Assembly: GCF_002303925.1 (NCBI RefSeq)
Contig: NZ_MRCS01000002.1
Span: 142,480-206,479 of the forward strand
Source: Pseudomonas sp. ACN8
GTDB taxonomy: Bacteria > Pseudomonadota > Gammaproteobacteria > Pseudomonadales > Pseudomonadaceae
DNA length: 64,000 nucleotides
Direction of reading: 5' to 3'
Shown here: in pieces, positions 24,776 to 33,186 of the stretch
Layout of the letters: the number at the start of each line of letters is the position of its first letter
Numbering within the stretch: the first letter of the stretch is position 1
Notes under the pieces: generated by a model
Told to the model about the DNA's origin: nothing
The model's database searches: none
What the model saw: only the letters and a program-made list of their open reading frames with translations
Translations under genes and position numbers: made by a program

Positions 24776-26212
24776 ATGTTCGGTTTAGAGGCACTTGATC
24801 TCGCCCGAATTCAGTTCGCATTCACCATCTCGTTCCACATCCTGTTTCCGGCCATCACCATCGGCCTGGCGAGTTACCTGGCGGTACTCGAAGGCCTGTG
24901 GCTGAAAACCCATAACGACACCTACCGTGACCTCTACCATTTCTGGTCGAAGATCTTTGCCGTCAACTTCGGCATGGGGGTGGTTTCCGGTCTGGTAATG
25001 GCCTATCAGTTCGGCACCAACTGGAGCCGTTTCTCGGACTTCGCCGGTTCCGTGACCGGGCCGTTGCTGACCTATGAAGTACTCACGGCATTCTTCCTCG
25101 AAGCCGGGTTCCTGGGCGTCATGCTGTTTGGCTGGAACAAGGTCGGGCGTGGCCTGCACTTCTTCGCCACCGTGATGGTGGCCATCGGCACGTTGATCTC
25201 CACGTTCTGGATTCTCGCTTCCAATAGCTGGATGCAGACCCCGCAGGGCTTCGAGATCGTCAACGGTCAGGTCATACCCACCGACTGGCTGGCGGTTATC
25301 TTCAACCCGTCGTTCCCGTATCGCCTGATGCACATGGCTACGGCGGCGTTCGTCGCCACGGCCTTCTTCGTCGGTTCTTCCGCGGCCTGGCATTTGCTGC
25401 GCGGCAAGGACAACCCGGCGATTCGCAAAATGCTCTCGATGGCCATGTGGATGGCATTGATCGTTGCGCCGATCCAGGCGGTCATCGGTGATTTCCACGG
25501 TCTCAATACGCTCAAGCATCAGCCGGCGAAAATCGCCGCTATCGAAGGCCACTGGGAAAACAAGGGCGACGAGGCGACCCCGCTGATCCTGTTCGGCTGG
25601 CCGGACATGAAGGAAGAAAAAACCAGATTCGCCGTCGAGATCCCGTATCTGGGCAGCCTGATCCTCACGCACTCACTGGACAAGCAGGTGCCGGCACTCA
25701 AGGAGTTCCCACCTGAAGACCGGCCGAATTCGACCATCGTGTTCTGGTCGTTCCGGATCATGGTGGGCCTGGGCATGCTGATGATCTTCACCGGTTTGTG
25801 GAGCCTGTGGCTGCGCAAGCGCGACACCCTCTACACCTCGCGGCCGTTCCTGTACCTGGCGCTGTGGATGGGGCCGTCCGGCCTGATCGCGATCCTCGCC
25901 GGCTGGTTCACCACGGAAATCGGCCGTCAGCCATGGGTGGTCTATGGCCTGATGCGTACGGCGGATGCCTCGTCCAATCACAGCTTCATGCAGATGAGCA
26001 TCACCCTGATCCTGTTTGTCGTGGTTTATTTCGCTCTGTTTGGTGCCGGTCTTGGCTACATGATGCGCCTGGTGCGCAAGGGGCCGAAGACCGACGAAGG
26101 CAAGGAAACCAACGACGGTGGCCCCGGCCAGAAACGCACGCCGGCCCGGCCGTTTTCCGCAGCCGACGACGATCACACCGACGCCGATCACAGCCTGACC
26201 AAGGAGATTTGA
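24776..26212 (+). CDS. cioA: Cyanide-insensitive terminal oxidase (bd-type) subunit I
   Basis: The 478-residue protein is a cytochrome bd subunit I. It has FGLEALDLARIQFAFTISFH with the high-spin heme histidine, the GWFTTEIGRQPWVVYG signature, and a short Q-loop region typical of the CioA rather than the E. coli CydA subfamily. It oxidises quinol and reduces oxygen in the inner membrane. The ATG at 24776 follows GAGGAAG. The hydrophilic C-terminal tail is His/Asp-rich (DDDHTDADH). cioB begins three bases after its stop. Confidence 0.95.
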   Translation: MFGLEALDLARIQFAFTISFHILFPAITIGLASYLAVLEGLWLKTHNDTYRDLYHFWSKIFAVNFGMGVVSGLVMAYQFGTNWSRFSDFAGSVTGPLLTYEVLTAFFLEAGFLGVMLFGWNKVGRGLHFFATVMVAIGTLISTFWILASNSWMQTPQGFEIVNGQVIPTDWLAVIFNPSFPYRLMHMATAAFVATAFFVGSSAAWHLLRGKDNPAIRKMLSMAMWMALIVAPIQAVIGDFHGLNTLKHQPAKIAAIEGHWENKGDEATPLILFGWPDMKEEKTRFAVEIPYLGSLILTHSLDKQVPALKEFPPEDRPNSTIVFWSFRIMVGLGMLMIFTGLWSLWLRKRDTLYTSRPFLYLALWMGPSGLIAILAGWFTTEIGRQPWVVYGLMRTADASSNHSFMQMSITLILFVVVYFALFGAGLGYMMRLVRKGPKTDEGKETNDGGPGQKRTPARPFSAADDDHTDADHSLTKEI

Positions 26213-26215
26213 ATC

Positions 26216-27223
26216 ATGGGTATTGATCTTCCGCTGATCTGGGCCGTGATCATCATCTTCGGCATCATGATGTACGTGGTCATGGACGGTTTCGACCTGG
26301 GCATCGGCATTCTCTTCCCGTTCATTCCGGGCAAGACCGATCGCGATGTGATGATGAACACCGTCGCCCCGGTGTGGGACGGCAACGAGACCTGGCTGGT
26401 GTTGGGTGGTGCGGCGTTGTTCGGCGCGTTTCCGCTGGCCTATTCGGTGGTGCTCTCGGCGCTGTACCTGCCGCTGATCCTGATGTTGATCGGGCTGATC
26501 TTCCGCGGCGTGGCCTTCGAGTTCCGCTTCAAGGCCAGAGACGACAAGCGTCACCTGTGGGACAAGGCGTTCATCGGTGGCTCGGTCACCGCGACATTCT
26601 TCCAGGGCGTTGCGCTTGGCGCGTTCATCGACGGGCTGCCGGTGGTCAACCGGCAGTTCGCCGGTGGTTCACTGGACTGGCTGACACCGTTCACGATGTT
26701 CTGTGGTGCAGCGCTGGTGGTGGCGTATGCCTTGCTCGGTTGCACCTGGCTGATCATGAAGACCGAAGGCAAGTTGCAGGAACAGATGCATGACCTGGCA
26801 CGGCCATTGGCCTTCGTACTGCTGGCGGTGATCGGCATCGTCAGCATCTGGACCCCGTTGGCCCACACGGATATCGCCGCTCGCTGGTTCACCATGCCGA
26901 ACCTGTTCTGGTTCATGCCGGTGCCGATTCTGGTGCTGGTGACGATGTACGGCCTGATCCGTGCCGTGGCCCGCAACGCGCACTACACGCCGTTCCTGCT
27001 GACCCTGGTGCTGATCTTCCTCGGTTACAGCGGATTGGGCATCAGCCTGTGGCCGAACATCATCCCGCCGTCGATCTCGATCTGGGATGCCGCCGCGCCG
27101 CCGCAAAGCCAGGGCTTCATGCTGGTGGGCACGCTGTTCATCATCCCGTTCATCCTGGGCTACACCTTCTGGAGCTACTACGTGTTCCGCGGCAAGGTCA
27201 CCCATGAAGACGGCTATCACTAG
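26216..27223 (+). CDS. cioB: Cyanide-insensitive terminal oxidase subunit II
   Basis: The 335-residue protein is CydB/CioB-type, with about eight helices and the N-terminal WAVIIIFGIMMYVVMDGFDL followed by VWDGNETWLV. It pairs with CioA to form the two-subunit quinol oxidase. AAGGAG lies nine bases before the ATG. A 55-residue third gene of the operon follows at 27312, after a single REP element. Confidence 0.95.
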   Translation: MGIDLPLIWAVIIIFGIMMYVVMDGFDLGIGILFPFIPGKTDRDVMMNTVAPVWDGNETWLVLGGAALFGAFPLAYSVVLSALYLPLILMLIGLIFRGVAFEFRFKARDDKRHLWDKAFIGGSVTATFFQGVALGAFIDGLPVVNRQFAGGSLDWLTPFTMFCGAALVVAYALLGCTWLIMKTEGKLQEQMHDLARPLAFVLLAVIGIVSIWTPLAHTDIAARWFTMPNLFWFMPVPILVLVTMYGLIRAVARNAHYTPFLLTLVLIFLGYSGLGISLWPNIIPPSISIWDAAAPPQSQGFMLVGTLFIIPFILGYTFWSYYVFRGKVTHEDGYH

Positions 27224-27243
27224 TCCTGTGCACCACGAACCTT

Positions 27244-27288
27244 TGTAGGAGCGAGCCTGCTCGCGATGGCGTCCTCACAGACGCCATC
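27244..27288. repeat. Single REP plus adjoining hairpin inside the cio operon
   Basis: One forward REP core (TGTAGGAGCGAGCCTGCTCG) is followed directly by GATGGCGTC / GACGCCATC, a perfect nine-base stem with a six-base loop. It lies between cioB and the small third gene and could change mRNA stability across that junction. Confidence 0.75.
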
Positions 27289-27311
27289 CACCTTAAACGG
27301 AGTAATGAGCC

Positions 27312-27479
27312 ATGTCCGGTAAACACACCCTGCACGACATTGAAGAAGCCGAAAAAAAGCCGCTATGGCAGCGGCTCGGCTGGTTGGCCCTGATCTGGGT
27401 CGGCAGCGTGGGCGCCCTGTTCATCGTCGCCAGCCTGATGCGCCTGTTCATGAACGCGGCCGGCCTGACCACGCACTGA
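27312..27479 (+). CDS. Small membrane protein, DUF2474 (CydX-like accessory of the bd oxidase)
   Basis: The ATG at 27312 opens a 55-residue ORF. A charged N-terminus (HTLHDIEEAEKKPLWQRLGW) is followed by one transmembrane helix (LALIWVGSVGALFIVASL) and a short tail ending LTTH. Small single-helix DUF2474 proteins are commonly found after cioAB, by analogy to CydX, which stabilises the E. coli bd oxidase. It is in the same direction as cioB, 88 bases downstream, and is followed by a terminator, which supports its being the last operon gene. Confidence 0.85.
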   Translation: MSGKHTLHDIEEAEKKPLWQRLGWLALIWVGSVGALFIVASLMRLFMNAAGLTTH

Positions 27480-27513
27480 CATCTCTCCCGTGGCCTCAGG
27501 GCACGGATTTACG

Positions 27514-27538
27514 ACCCTCCGACCGGAGGTTTTTTTTC
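27514..27538. terminator. Rho-independent terminator of the cio operon
   Basis: CCTCC and GGAGG pair around GACC, followed by an eight-T run. It lies 35 bases after the DUF2474 stop and directly before the convergent rlmG stop. Confidence 0.85.
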
Positions 27539-27540
27539 TG

Positions 27541-28665
27541 TTACTTGCGTGCCTTGAGGATCACGAACTTCGGATTGGCCGCCACTTGCTCGACGCCACG
27601 GAACAACCGCGCCAGCTTGCTGTGGTAACCCAGGTGACGATTGCCGACGATGTACAGCGCGCCGCCCACGACCAGCGCTTCGCGGGCCTGCTGGAACATC
27701 CGCCAGGCCAGGAAGTCGCCCACCACCTGTTGTTGGTGAAACGGTGGATTGCACAGCACGACGTCAAGCGATTGCGGTTCCTGGCCGGCCAGGCCGTCAC
27801 CGGCGCGTACGATCACTTCCCGTTCACCCAAGGCTGCGCGCCAGTTCTCGGACGCCGATTGCACGGCCATGAACGACTCGTCCACCAGCGTGTAGTGGGC
27901 CTCGGGGTTTTGCAGGGCGCTGGCGATGGCCAGGACGCCGTTGCCGCAACCGAGGTCGGCGACCCGCGCCGAGCCGAGGTTTTTCGGCAGGTGTGGCAAA
28001 AATGCCCGGGTGCCGATGTCCAGGCCTTCGCGGCAAAACACATTGGCGTGGTTGAGCAGTTCGATAGCCGGTTCGTCGAGTCTGTATCGCGTTGGGTAAG
28101 GCGACACCGCTGGCGTTTTGTCCTGAGCCGTGGCAATCAACAGCCGCGCCTTCTTCACCGCCAACGAGGCTTGCACGGGGCCGATGTAACGCTCCAGCAA
28201 GTCGCCCGCCGCCCGGGGCAGATGCTTGATCATGGCGGCGGCAACCACTTGGGCGCCGGGAGCCAGTTGGCCTTGCAGGCGGATCAGTTGCTCTTCCAGC
28301 AGTGCCAGGGTTTTCGGTACACGGATGAGTACGCAGTCGAACGGCCCGGCTGGGGTTTCGCTGGCGGGTACGCCCGGCACCGCATCAAACGCCAGGCCGT
28401 TGCGCACCAGGTTCTTTTCCAGACCCTGCAAGGCCAGGAACGAATCACCGCTGCTGACCACCCGCACCTTGCCCGCGAGGCTGGCCGCCAATGCGCCGAA
28501 ACTGTCATTGAGCACCAATACCCGGGTGCCCGATGCCGGCTGCTGTTCGGCCAGATGATTGAGCAGGTATTCATCGGCTGCATCGAAAGCTTGCAGCGGT
28601 TCGTTCTGCTGTTCGGGCTGGCGGATCAGGTCAAGGCTGGCGAAGGGTGTTTCGAGCAAAGGCAT
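27541..28665 (-). CDS. rlmG: 23S rRNA (guanine-1835-N2)-methyltransferase
   Basis: The 374-residue protein has two methyltransferase-like halves. The catalytic C-terminal half contains ARVADLGCGNGVLAIA for S-adenosylmethionine and the base-flipping VVLCNPPFHQQQ motif. The N-terminal half is a degenerate duplicate. That layout and length match RlmG, which methylates G1835 of 23S rRNA. It starts MPLLETPFASLDLIRQPEQQ. It converges with the cio operon and is likely monocistronic. Confidence 0.92.
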   Translation of the reverse strand: MPLLETPFASLDLIRQPEQQNEPLQAFDAADEYLLNHLAEQQPASGTRVLVLNDSFGALAASLAGKVRVVSSGDSFLALQGLEKNLVRNGLAFDAVPGVPASETPAGPFDCVLIRVPKTLALLEEQLIRLQGQLAPGAQVVAAAMIKHLPRAAGDLLERYIGPVQASLAVKKARLLIATAQDKTPAVSPYPTRYRLDEPAIELLNHANVFCREGLDIGTRAFLPHLPKNLGSARVADLGCGNGVLAIASALQNPEAHYTLVDESFMAVQSASENWRAALGEREVIVRAGDGLAGQEPQSLDVVLCNPPFHQQQVVGDFLAWRMFQQAREALVVGGALYIVGNRHLGYHSKLARLFRGVEQVAANPKFVILKARK

Positions 28666-28840
28666 GGGGCGGGGCTCTGGGTAATCAACGGATGTCCCGC
28701 TGCCCGAAGGCGTTGGAGCGGGCGGAGCCGTCCGAGTGTACTGCGTCGTGAAGGTCTACACGCCATCACTCAGGAGGGACCGCAAATGGTACGTTTTTTT
28801 TGCCTGGATTACCCGCGGGTTTTCCCGCAGTCGGGCGCTC

Positions 28841-29554
28841 TCAGATGGCTCCGGACCGGGCCGCGGCGATGACTGCCGCAATCTTGTTGTTGACGCCGAA
28901 CTTCTCGATAGCCCTGTGCACATGAAAATTGACCGTGCGCTCACTCAAATTGAGGATCCTGGCAATTTCATAGGCCGTCTTGCCATCGGCCGACAGTTTC
29001 AATACTTCGAGTTCCCGTCGTGACAAGGGGGGCGCTTGGGGGCGGACCGTTTTTTTCGGTTGCATCCCGAGCGCCAGAGCGTGCAAATGGCGGCTGATGA
29101 ACACCGAGAACCCAAGATGCTCGTACAACTCATAGGCTGAAATCGGGCAGTGGCTTCTGGCCAGGCTGAGGATACTGCACAGACCGGTTTCCTCATCGTG
29201 TACCGCCTGGGACCAGCCATGCTGCAAACCTTGTTGCCGCAGCAACTGCCATAGCCATGGCGTCCTGGCAAAAAGCTCTTCACTCCAGAGAACAGGCAAT
29301 GTTGAGTGATTGCAATGCGCTACTATCGGGTCTATTTGCGTAGCGTTGTTTTTTTCATATTGATCGTTCCACTCATGGGGAAAATTGTTCAGGTTCACTG
29401 AACTGGCGCGGGCCCCGACTGAGTTCGAAGTAATTGAAAAGCCACAAAATTTATACCCAAGGTTTCTAGCGAAGTTGAGCGCGATTCGATAGGCCGTATT
29501 GATCTCTTGTGTGTGCGCCAAGTGTTTGAGCTGTGACTCTTTCCAGATCTCCAT
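28841..29554 (-). CDS. LuxR-family AHL-binding regulator (solo, QscR-sized)
   Basis: From ATG 29554 (GGAGA eight bases upstream) the protein has 237 residues: an N-terminal autoinducer-binding domain and a C-terminal LuxR helix-turn-helix (LSRRELEVLKLSADGKTAYE, then LNLSERTVNFHVH). The residues that contact acyl-homoserine lactones are all present: W62, Y66, D75, P76, W90 and G113. That sets it apart from the plant-signal OryR/PsoR group, which lacks the W and Y. No luxI-type synthase is in the window, so it acts as an orphan or solo receptor here. The longer start at 29611 lacks a good ribosome site. Confidence 0.9.
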   Translation of the reverse strand: MEIWKESQLKHLAHTQEINTAYRIALNFARNLGYKFCGFSITSNSVGARASSVNLNNFPHEWNDQYEKNNATQIDPIVAHCNHSTLPVLWSEELFARTPWLWQLLRQQGLQHGWSQAVHDEETGLCSILSLARSHCPISAYELYEHLGFSVFISRHLHALALGMQPKKTVRPQAPPLSRRELEVLKLSADGKTAYEIARILNLSERTVNFHVHRAIEKFGVNNKIAAVIAAARSGAI

Positions 29555-29858
29555 ACGGTGATCTCCATATGCTTGTTGTCCTTGTGCAATATTGGATCCG
29601 AAATCCGGCACGTCACGAAGTGTAGGACAGTTCCTACGCTAGGGGTTCGACAATTTTGTTCTTTTAGCTGTTGAAAAAGTGTGGTTCAGGTTCTTAGGCG
29701 ATAGATGAGTTATGAAATGCCATATGTCATTTTATAATCATGGTTGTATGCCGCATCTAATAAATGATCAGTAGTGCTTGTTAATACCACTACAATTTGT
29801 CGGTGGTTACGCTGCTTTCTTTGCGGGACACTGGGGTGTCTTTCGATTGGAGCCTTCC
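29555..29858. other. Divergent intergenic region between the LuxR gene and fpr
   Basis: About 300 bases, AT-rich for this genome, with no supportable gene. It holds a perfect inverted repeat at 29622-29637 and must contain promoters for both divergent genes. No canonical lux box was found. Confidence 0.6.
29622..29637. promoter_or_regulatory. Perfect inverted repeat upstream of the LuxR gene
   Basis: GTAGGA and TCCTAC flank CAGT, 68 bases upstream of the LuxR-gene start. The symmetry suits a dimeric regulator and it could be the autoregulatory site, although it does not match the usual 20-base lux box. Function inferred only from position. Confidence 0.45.
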
Positions 29859-30635
29859 ATGTCCGTCAGTGAAGAAAAATTTACCCGTCAGACCTTGTTC
29901 GAGGTTCATCCGCTGACCCCGAACCTGTTTACCTTGCGTGCCACCCGGGATGCAGGGTTTCGTTTTCGGGCGGGGCAGTTTGCCCGGCTGGGCGTCACCA
30001 AGGCTGACGGCAGCACGGTATGGCGCGCCTACTCCATGGTGTCCTCGCCCTTTGACGAGTTCCTCGAGTTCTTTTCCATTGTCGTACCGGGCGGTGAGTT
30101 CACCAGCGAGCTGAGTCGGCTAGGGGTTGATGATGCATTGCTGGTCGACCGCCAGGCCTTCGGTTACCTGACGCTGGACCGGTTTGTCGATGGGCGCGAT
30201 CTGTGGTTGTTATCCACAGGCACGGGCATCGCGCCGTTCCTGTCGATACTTCAGGATTTCGAAGTCTGGGAGCGATTCGAGCGGATCATCCTGGTCTACA
30301 GCGTTCGCGAAGCCCGGGAACTGGCTTATCAGGAGCTGATCGCTGGGCTGGCCAAGCGTGAGTATCTGGCGGAGTACGCCCATAAACTGCGGTTGATCAC
30401 CACGGTCACTCGTGAACGGCATCCCGGCTCGTTGAACGGGCGGATTACCACGCTGATTGAGAACGGCGAGCTGGAGCGCACCGCGGGTGTTGCGCTGACG
30501 CCCGAGCACTCACGGGTCATGCTGTGCGGCAATCCGCAGATGATCGATGACACGCGCAAGCTGCTTAAGCAGCGGGACATGCACTTGAGCCTCAGCCGGC
30601 GGCCCGGTCAGGTGGCGGTGGAAAACTTCTGGTAA
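29859..30635 (+). CDS. fpr: Ferredoxin/flavodoxin-NADP+ reductase
   Basis: The 258-residue protein begins MSVSEEKFTRQTLFEVHPLT and has the FAD-binding RAYSMVSSP motif (R-x-Y-S). The NADP-binding region is LLSTGTGIAPFLSIL, and CGNPQMIDDT follows near the C-terminus. The C-terminal residues VENFW end in an aromatic that stacks on FAD, as in subclass I bacterial Fpr. It moves electrons between NADPH and ferredoxin or flavodoxin. A GGAG site precedes the ATG. It is divergent from the LuxR gene and ends in a strong terminator. Confidence 0.94.
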   Translation: MSVSEEKFTRQTLFEVHPLTPNLFTLRATRDAGFRFRAGQFARLGVTKADGSTVWRAYSMVSSPFDEFLEFFSIVVPGGEFTSELSRLGVDDALLVDRQAFGYLTLDRFVDGRDLWLLSTGTGIAPFLSILQDFEVWERFERIILVYSVREARELAYQELIAGLAKREYLAEYAHKLRLITTVTRERHPGSLNGRITTLIENGELERTAGVALTPEHSRVMLCGNPQMIDDTRKLLKQRDMHLSLSRRPGQVAVENFW

Positions 30636-30667
30636 GAAAAACGGCGCCTCGTAGGCGCCGTTTTTTT
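30636..30667. terminator. Bidirectional terminator between fpr and mscL
   Basis: A-run, ACGGCGCC / GGCGCCGT stem around TCGTA-type loop bases, then seven T. It immediately follows the fpr stop and precedes the convergent mscL stop, so it can serve both. Confidence 0.9.
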
Positions 30668-30677
30668 GCTAATGCCG

Positions 30678-31091
30678 TCAAGGCCGGTTGTTCTGGGCCT
30701 TGAGCAAGTCGCGGATTTCGCCCAGCAACTCTTCTTCCTTGGTTGGAACCGGCGGCAGGCTAGGGGCCACGGCCTCTTCGCGCTTCAGGCGGTTAATGGC
30801 CTTGACGCCCATGAAGATCGCGAAGGCGACAATGACAAAGTCGATGATGGTCTGGATGAATTTGCCATAGGCCAGCACCACCGCCGGAGCGGCGCCCTCC
30901 GCTGCCTTGAGCGTTATGGCCAGATCACTGAAGTCCACGCCACCGATCAGCATCCCGATGGGAGGCATGACCAGGTCACCGACAAACGAGGTGACGATCT
31001 TGCCGAAGGCCGCGCCGATGATGATGCCGACAGCCATGTCGACCACGTTGCCTTTGACCGCGAAGGCCTTGAACTCATTTAGCACGCCCAT
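30678..31091 (-). CDS. mscL: Large-conductance mechanosensitive channel
   Basis: The 137-residue protein has the MscL N-terminus and first helix ([20 protein letters not shown], followed by [17 protein letters not shown]) and the second helix [19 protein letters not shown] charged cytoplasmic tail follows. It forms a homopentameric pore in the inner membrane that opens under hypo-osmotic shock. It converges with fpr. Upstream lies the AT-rich gap before radA. Confidence 0.97.
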   Translation of the reverse strand: MGVLNEFKAFAVKGNVVDMAVGIIIGAAFGKIVTSFVGDLVMPPIGMLIGGVDFSDLAITLKAAEGAAPAVVLAYGKFIQTIIDFVIVAFAIFMGVKAINRLKREEAVAPSLPPVPTKEEELLGEIRDLLKAQNNRP

Positions 31092-31690
31092 AGGTTATTT
31101 CCTTGTTACAGATGAGGTTGATGAACGCAGTGTAAATCAGCAAGTCGCATTTTGCTCGAATCAACGGGCCTGCCGTGCTTGCCTGCAATCGCCAGCGGAT
31201 GGTGTCGAAAAATTCACCGATTGATCCCGTCTGTGGGCAGTCAGGCCTTGCGCAGTGTTTTGCATGCGATGTTTTTTCAGCGAAATGGCTTTGTTTGTGT
31301 GAGCGAGCCAAGGTTGCGGTCGGGGACGTTAAAGTTGGTCAGGCAGTTGTAGCGACATGAACTGTTTCGTTAATTTTTTGGGGTGTCTAACAGGTGCCGA
31401 GTTTCCCTGAATTAATCACTGTGCTGTGTGTACGTGTTTTCGGAGTTGTGCATTAAGTATGTAAATGAACAAAGTTTGTATAAGTTTTCAGGGTTTCAGT
31501 CAGGCATGTCTTTGGAGTTTGTTGGTCATGTTGAGCGGAAAACTTATACAAGGTTTTGTTTGGTGGGTGAATATCAATATACATGTTTTTGTTGGGGGTA
31601 TTTGAAGTCATCAAAAAGGGTTGAGAAGTATCTGGCTGCACTCGTGCGCTTCAGCTGAGCTATCATCGCGTTTTTTTTCCGGGAGTTCCG
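31092..31690. other. 600-base AT-rich gap between mscL and radA
   Basis: No convincing gene. From about 31330 to 31640 the base composition drops clearly below the rest of the window, and a long inverted repeat lies at 31476-31551. A 76-codon ORF at 31428-31658 has an odd composition rich in Tyr, Cys and Phe and no ribosome site, so it is not called. At this position P. aeruginosa has several other genes, as I recall, so the gap may be a variable site. Confidence 0.6.
31476..31551. repeat. 14-bp perfect inverted repeat with 48-base spacer
   Basis: TTGTATAAGTTTTC (31476-31489) and GAAAACTTATACAA (31538-31551) are perfect complements. The complementarity continues outward with ACAAA against TTTTGT around a two-base mismatch. 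It could fold into a long RNA hairpin or mark the end of an inserted element or a protein-binding site. Confidence 0.6.
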
Positions 31691-33058
31691 ATGGCCAAGG
31701 CCAAGCGCATGTACGGCTGCACCGAGTGCGGCTCAACCTTCCCCAAATGGGCCGGCCAGTGCGGTGAGTGCGGGGCCTGGAACACGCTCACCGAAACCAT
31801 GGTGGAAAGCGGCGGGGCAGCCGCCCCCAGCGGTCGTACCGGCTGGGCCGGCCAGCAGGCGCAGATCAAGACCCTGGCCGAAGTCAGCGTCGAAGAAATT
31901 CCACGCTTCTCCACCGCTTCCAGCGAGCTCGACCGGGTTCTGGGGGGCGGTCTGGTGGATGGCTCGGTGGTGCTGATCGGTGGCGACCCCGGCATTGGCA
32001 AGTCGACCATTCTGTTGCAAACCTTGTGCAACCTCGCCAAGAGCATGCCGGCGCTGTACGTCACCGGTGAGGAATCCCAGCAGCAAGTGGCCATGCGTGC
32101 GCGGCGCCTGGGGTTGCCTCAGGATCAACTGCGGGTCATGACTGAAACCTGCATCGAAGCCATCATCGCCACGGCCCGTCAGGAAAAGCCCAAGGTGATG
32201 GTGATCGACTCGATCCAGACGATCTTTACCGAGCAACTGCAATCGGCACCGGGCGGTGTATCCCAGGTTCGAGAAAGCGCGGCGTTGCTGGTGCGTTATG
32301 CCAAACAGAGCGGCACGGCGATTTTCCTGGTGGGCCACGTCACCAAGGAAGGCGCGCTGGCTGGCCCTCGGGTGCTGGAGCACATGGTCGATACCGTGCT
32401 GTATTTCGAAGGCGAGTCCGACGGGCGCCTGCGCCTGCTGCGAGCGGTGAAGAACCGTTTCGGTGCAGTCAATGAACTGGGCGTGTTCGGCATGACCGAC
32501 AAGGGCCTTAAAGAAGTCTCCAACCCTTCGGCGATTTTTCTGACCCGTGCCCAGGAAGAAGTCCCGGGTAGCGTAGTGATGGCAACCTGGGAAGGCACGC
32601 GGCCGATGCTGGTGGAGGTACAGGCGCTGGTGGACGACAGTCACCTGGCCAACCCCCGTCGGGTCACACTGGGGCTGGATCAGAACCGGCTGGCGATGTT
32701 GCTGGCGGTGCTGCACCGTCACGGCGGCATTCCGACCCATGACCAGGACGTGTTTCTCAACGTGGTCGGCGGGGTCAAGGTGCTGGAAACGGCGTCCGAC
32801 CTGGCGTTGATGGCGGCGGTGATGTCCAGTTTGCGCAACCGGCCGTTACCCCACGATCTGCTGGTATTCGGAGAGGTCGGACTTTCCGGCGAGGTGCGCC
32901 CGGTGCCGAGCGGTCAGGAACGCTTGAAAGAAGCTGCCAAGCACGGCTTCAAGCGGGCCATCGTGCCCAAGGGCAATGCGCCGAAGGAGGCGCCGGCGGG
33001 GTTGCAGATCATTGCTGTCACGCGTCTGGAGCAGGCACTGGACGCGCTATTCGAGTGA
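31691..33058 (+). CDS. radA: DNA repair protein RadA
   Basis: The 455-residue protein has the three RadA parts: an N-terminal four-cysteine zinc finger (CTECG and CGECG), a RecA-like ATPase with Walker A GGDPGIGKST and the RadA-specific KNRFG motif, and a C-terminal Lon-protease-like domain (DLALMAAVMSSLRNRPLP, then GEVGLSGEVRPV). It promotes branch migration in recombination repair. The ATG follows GGGAGTTCCG. The neighbouring mapZ and mscL match the order I recall in P. aeruginosa. Confidence 0.97.
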   Translation: MAKAKRMYGCTECGSTFPKWAGQCGECGAWNTLTETMVESGGAAAPSGRTGWAGQQAQIKTLAEVSVEEIPRFSTASSELDRVLGGGLVDGSVVLIGGDPGIGKSTILLQTLCNLAKSMPALYVTGEESQQQVAMRARRLGLPQDQLRVMTETCIEAIIATARQEKPKVMVIDSIQTIFTEQLQSAPGGVSQVRESAALLVRYAKQSGTAIFLVGHVTKEGALAGPRVLEHMVDTVLYFEGESDGRLRLLRAVKNRFGAVNELGVFGMTDKGLKEVSNPSAIFLTRAQEEVPGSVVMATWEGTRPMLVEVQALVDDSHLANPRRVTLGLDQNRLAMLLAVLHRHGGIPTHDQDVFLNVVGGVKVLETASDLALMAAVMSSLRNRPLPHDLLVFGEVGLSGEVRPVPSGQERLKEAAKHGFKRAIVPKGNAPKEAPAGLQIIAVTRLEQALDALFE

Positions 33059-33079
33059 CTAACAGACGAAACACAAACC

Positions 33080-33171
33080 CTGTAGGAGTGAGCCTGCTCG
33101 CGATTTCGGTGTGTCAGCCAGCAGTAATGTGACTGTCAGATTGCAATCGCGAGCAGGCTCACTCCTACAGG
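33080..33171. repeat. REP doublet (GAGTGAGCC variant)
   Basis: TGTAGGAGTGAGCCTGCTCG and the reverse complement CGAGCAGGCTCACTCCTACA face each other. The T in GAGTGAG is matched by an A in the partner, so the two arms are perfect complements of each other even though each single hairpin carries a G-T pair. It lies in the convergent gap between radA and mapZ. Confidence 0.9.
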
Positions 33172-33186
33172 GGAATCCGATGATGG

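Noticed and set aside
28786..28872. 28-codon ORF after a strong AGGAGG
   Set aside because: It overlaps the antisense end of the LuxR gene, leads into no plus-strand gene for almost 1 kb, and shows no leader-peptide pattern.
29612..29858. Canonical lux box near the LuxR gene
   Set aside because: No 20-base dyad of the ACCTG-type was found; only the shorter GTAGGA/TCCTAC dyad.
31428..31658. 76-codon ORF in the AT-rich gap
   Set aside because: No ribosome site, unusual amino-acid composition, and it spans the inverted repeat; more likely non-coding.
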